From positions 186,001 through 250,000 of the forward strand of contig VIAD01000004.1 in assembly GCA_006546595.1 (NCBI GenBank): 64,000 nt of DNA. Reading direction: 5' to 3'. The DNA is from Moraxellaceae bacterium AER2_44_116 (GTDB lineage: Bacteria; Pseudomonadota; Gammaproteobacteria; Pseudomonadales; Moraxellaceae). Positions 61,908 to 64,000 of the stretch are shown piece after piece. The translations under genes and the position numbers were made by a program. How positions within the stretch are numbered: position 1 is the first letter of the stretch; each line of letters opens with the position of its first letter. The notes beneath the pieces are model-generated. The model ran no database searches, was not told the DNA's origin, and worked only from the letters and a program-made list of their open reading frames with translations.

Positions 61908-62340
61908 GCGCATTCAAACGGTATTAGGTTTTGATTACGGTTTGAAGCGTATTGGGGTGGCAACAGGTCAACGTATCACCGCAACGGCTGCGCCCTTACA
62001 TGCCTTAGCAGCACGAGATGGTATTCCTGATTGGGGACGTGTTGAGGCAGTCATCAAGGAATGGCGACCGCATGCCTTGTTGGTCGGGTTGCCGTTAAAT
62101 ATGGATGATAGTGAATCAGAACTATCACGCTTAGCACGCAAGTTTGCTCGTCGTTTGGAAGGACGTTTTGCATTACCCGTATTTATGGTTGATGAGCGTT
62201 TAACCAGTCGGTCTGCGCGTGAATTATTGGTAGATATTGGTGCGCGACGCAAAGGAAAATTGCCGTCTTTAGATTCTACCGCAGCAGTATTAATGGTAGA
62301 AGGTTGGTTGTCTGAGCCATCCGTGGCGCACAAACCGTAA
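61900..62340 (+). CDS. ruvX: Holliday junction resolvase-like RuvX (YqgF)
   Basis: The 146-residue RNase H-fold protein carries FDYGLKRIGVATGQ (first catalytic Asp), LLVGLPLNMDDSESE, and DERLTSRSARELL with DSTAAVLMVEGWL (remaining acidic residues). YqgF is implicated in 16S rRNA 5'-end maturation. It is translationally coupled to yqgE through an 8-bp overlap. Confidence 0.95.
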   Translation: MLERIQTVLGFDYGLKRIGVATGQRITATAAPLHALAARDGIPDWGRVEAVIKEWRPHALLVGLPLNMDDSESELSRLARKFARRLEGRFALPVFMVDERLTSRSARELLVDIGARRKGKLPSLDSTAAVLMVEGWLSEPSVAHKP

Positions 62341-62347
62341 TCATCTT

Positions 62348-62441
62348 AGGACTGACGCACTACGATTAGCGCGTTTCGTGAATGTAAAGCCGCCTGAAGC
62401 GGCTGAAATGTAAGCAAGTAAGAGATAGCCGCGTAAGTCCT
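62348..62441 (+). repeat. MITE-like ~99-bp repeat, copy 8
   Basis: AGGACTGACGCACTACGATT to GCGTAAGTCCT with the hairpin AGCCGCCTGAAGCGGCT. It is 94 bp because the segment after the left end is shorter. It separates converging ruvX and lipoprotein genes. Confidence 0.88.
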
Positions 62442-62455
62442 AATCAGTCAGATAT

Positions 62456-62830
62456 TTATTGGCAACGAAACTCTAAAGTCGTTTTGTAGTCTTTATCCGT
62501 TGCCGTTGTGCCGTAGTTTTTACCTGTCACCGACTTCAAAATACCACTGACCATTGTCACGGTTTTATTCACATCTTCGCCCACAGTCCCTTGGTATTTA
62601 CTCTCCATTTTGCTGACAACGGGCATTTTCTTGAAGATGGCACAGCTTTGGTTCGCATTAAATGTTGCCGATTTTTCGCTATCATCTTGTACGAGGCCGT
62701 AGCCAGACGTTTGGTAAATGCCACCTTCTTTCATTAAGGTATGACTCGGTAGAGTCATCGATGTTGGCGTTGAGCTAGCGCACGCGGTCAGCAATGCTGT
62801 TATTGCCATCGGGAGTAGGAAATATCTCAT
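62456..62830 (-). CDS. Small lipoprotein
   Basis: The 124-residue protein starts MRYFLLPMAITALLTACASS, a lipoprotein signal with the lipobox LTAC (Cys at residue 17). The mature part is mostly beta and polar with two further cysteines (NQSCAIF and EFRCQ) that could form a disulphide. I do not recognise the family. ATG 62830 is preferred, since the longer frame to 62932 overlaps yhbY. It follows yhbY by 13 bp. Confidence 0.8.
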   Translation of the reverse strand: MRYFLLPMAITALLTACASSTPTSMTLPSHTLMKEGGIYQTSGYGLVQDDSEKSATFNANQSCAIFKKMPVVSKMESKYQGTVGEDVNKTVTMVSGILKSVTGKNYGTTATDKDYKTTLEFRCQ

Positions 62831-62843
62831 TCTCAACCTCAGA

Positions 62844-63161
62844 TTAATTCGACGCGTTAGCGCGTAAAATATTGGAAAGTTTTGGATTCGGCTTTTTAGC
62901 GGCACGATATAACAACACAATTTTGCCAACAATTTGCACAGCTTGACTTTTCGTGGTTGAGGTCATGATTTCAATTGCCTCACGCCGTGCTTCACGGTCT
63001 TCACCGCCAATCCGTACTTTAATCAACTCGTGATCTTCAAGTGCGCGATCTATTTCGGCGAGTACGGCCTCAGTAAGCCCCTGATTACCTAATAACACAA
63101 TCGGGTTTAACAGGTGGCCAATTTGACGGAAGCGTTTTTTTTCAGCAATCGATGAAGCCAT
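62844..63161 (-). CDS. yhbY: YhbY-family RNA-binding protein
   Basis: The 105-residue protein has the CRM/YhbY fold: FRQIGHLLNPIVLLGNQGLT, EIDRALEDHELIKVRIGG and AVQIVGKIVLLYRAAKKPN. It associates with pre-50S ribosomal particles in E. coli. It diverges from rlmE, the standard arrangement in gammaproteobacteria, and in pseudomonads this pair lies next to greA. Confidence 0.95.
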   Translation of the reverse strand: MASSIAEKKRFRQIGHLLNPIVLLGNQGLTEAVLAEIDRALEDHELIKVRIGGEDREARREAIEIMTSTTKSQAVQIVGKIVLLYRAAKKPNPKLSNILRANASN

Positions 63162-63197
63162 GAGACACTAACCTAAAATTTGGGAAAACATAAAATA

Positions 63198-63335
63198 AGA
63201 CTTACAGCAAACAGTAAATACCTGCCATTAGATATCTCAGTGCTTATTTTGTGGGTTATATTGTCTTTTTAGTAACAATACGTCTTCAAAATACGTTATT
63301 TGTTGCCGTAACTGACAAAATAACCGCGTAAGTCT
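63198..63335. repeat. Possible degenerate or partial MITE-like element
   Basis: The right end TAACCGCGTAAGTCT (63321-63335) is clearly that of the ~99-bp family. AGACTTACAGCA at 63198 could be a diverged left end, but the interior is not recognisable. It lies in the yhbY-rlmE divergent gap. Confidence 0.5.
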
Positions 63336-63376
63336 ATAGAATAGCCATTTTAACGCAACTTTAGGTTTAGCGCATT

Positions 63377-64000
63377 GTGAGTGTTCGAATTACTAACCAA
63401 AAGCTCAGTCGAAGCAGCAAAGAATGGCTGCAAGAGCATTTTGAAGACCCTTATGTCAAACGCGCTCAGAAAGACGGGTATCGCTCACGCGCCGCCTACA
63501 AACTGCTAGAAATTCAGCAAAAAGACCGTATTTTTAAGTCAGGTATGACCGTTGTTGACTTGGGCTCGGCACCAGGTAGTTGGTCGCAAATTGCCGCGCA
63601 ACTTGTCGGTGAACAAGGCTTATTATTGGCCTCAGACATTTTGCCAATGGATGCGTTGCCCGATGTGCATTTTATTCAGGGTGATTTTCGCGAAGAAAGC
63701 GTCTTTAATAATCTTCTTGACGCATTGAATCAGCGTCCTGTGGACCTTGTAATTTCCGATATGGCACCCAATATCGGTGGTAATGCCTCAGATCAGCCGC
63801 GCGCAATGTACTTGTGTGAATTAGCACTCGACTTCGCGGTACGGGTATTAAAGCCAGATGGCAAGTTTTTAGTAAAAGTCTTTCAAGGTGAAGGTTACGA
63901 AGAGTACCGTAAGGCGTTACTACAGAGCTTTACAGTCATTAAAAGTCGTAAACCCGAGGCATCACGTGCTCGTTCACGAGAAGTGTACTTACTAGCGACA
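63377..64000 (+). CDS. rlmE: 23S rRNA 2'-O-methyltransferase RlmE, 3' end outside the window
   Basis: RlmE (RrmJ/FtsJ) methylates U2552 of 23S rRNA. The GTG at 63377 starts VSVRITNQKLSRSSKEWLQE (read as Met). 208 codons are visible and the frame is still open at base 64000, ending in RSREVYLLAT, only a few residues short of the E. coli C-terminus (209 residues). SAM motif DLGSAPGSWSQ, the DMAPNIGG acidic motif, FLVKVFQG lysine and final SREVY Glu make the K-D-K-E set complete. A stop codon lies just upstream in frame (63368), fixing the start region. Confidence 0.95.
   Translation, partial: MSVRITNQKLSRSSKEWLQEHFEDPYVKRAQKDGYRSRAAYKLLEIQQKDRIFKSGMTVVDLGSAPGSWSQIAAQLVGEQGLLLASDILPMDALPDVHFIQGDFREESVFNNLLDALNQRPVDLVISDMAPNIGGNASDQPRAMYLCELALDFAVRVLKPDGKFLVKVFQGEGYEEYRKALLQSFTVIKSRKPEASRARSREVYLLAT

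Noticed and set aside
537..62441. CRISPR array made of the ~99-bp repeats
   Set aside because: The copies are kilobases apart, in both orientations and without regular spacers; no cas genes are present.

Overview
The window looks like a chromosomal segment of a gammaproteobacterium of the Pseudomonadales type. The heat-shock, carbamoyl-phosphate and greA genes, the yicC/rph and ExoIII(Crc-position)/pyrE pairs, an Acinetobacter/Pseudomonas-type secreted lipase and a wax-ester synthase (WS/DGAT) together suggest a Moraxellaceae-like lipid-storing and lipid-degrading bacterium. This placement is inferred from gene content and order only. No rRNA, tRNA, prophage, CRISPR array or intact insertion sequence was seen.

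Layout. 1-2.6 kb: a gene cut by the window edge, a DUF1566 protein and a DUF4166 protein. 2.6-9.2 kb: recN diverging from grpE, dnaK, dnaJ and dapB, with good sigma-32 promoters before grpE and dnaK. 9.3-16.3 kb: an AraC regulator, a small protein, a three-gene operon (haem-oxygenase-like diiron oxidase, frameshifted methyltransferase, ATP-grasp ligase), a catalase and a LysR regulator. 16.4-25.3 kb: a fatty-acid or hydroxy-acid catabolic run (acyl-CoA dehydrogenase, ACAD11-like kinase, DUF1304, histidine phosphatase, two SDRs, alpha/beta hydrolase, DUF302, quinone oxidoreductase) and a divergently placed DODA-type dioxygenase. 25.5-33.5 kb: two paralogous MASE1-CHASE hybrid histidine kinases around a REC-GGDEF diguanylate cyclase. 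33.6-42.6 kb: an AraC regulator, two paralogous PF10118 proteins around a Baeyer-Villiger-type monooxygenase, a MalT-like regulator and a secreted lipase. 43-48 kb: carA, carB, greA. 48.1-51.2 kb: a membrane GGDEF protein, an RlpA-like lipoprotein and WS/DGAT. 51.4-51.6 kb: an IS5-type remnant. 51.8-62.3 kb: yicC, rph, an HPt protein, a REC-PAS-GGDEF-EAL protein, a methyltransferase, exonuclease III, pyrE, gshB, a cytochrome c5-like protein, an SDR, yqgE and ruvX. 62.4-64 kb: a lipoprotein, yhbY and rlmE (cut by the window end).

The housekeeping order recN-grpE-dnaK-dnaJ-dapB / carA-carB-greA / yhbY-rlmE is contiguous or nearly so in Pseudomonas. Here it appears opened by about 34 kb of lipid and signalling genes and by a further 15 kb. 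The accessory DNA is peppered with repeats: a ~99-bp MITE-like element with terminal inverted repeats (eight copies plus one fragment), three REP-like palindrome families and a ~111-bp multi-hairpin repeat flanking one SDR gene.

The best candidates for something undescribed are the diiron oxidase/methyltransferase/ATP-grasp operon, the ~99-bp mobile repeat (one copy sits in the leader of a duplicated, apparently AraC-controlled gene), and the unfused ACAD10/11-like kinase-dehydrogenase system with its phosphatase and reductases.
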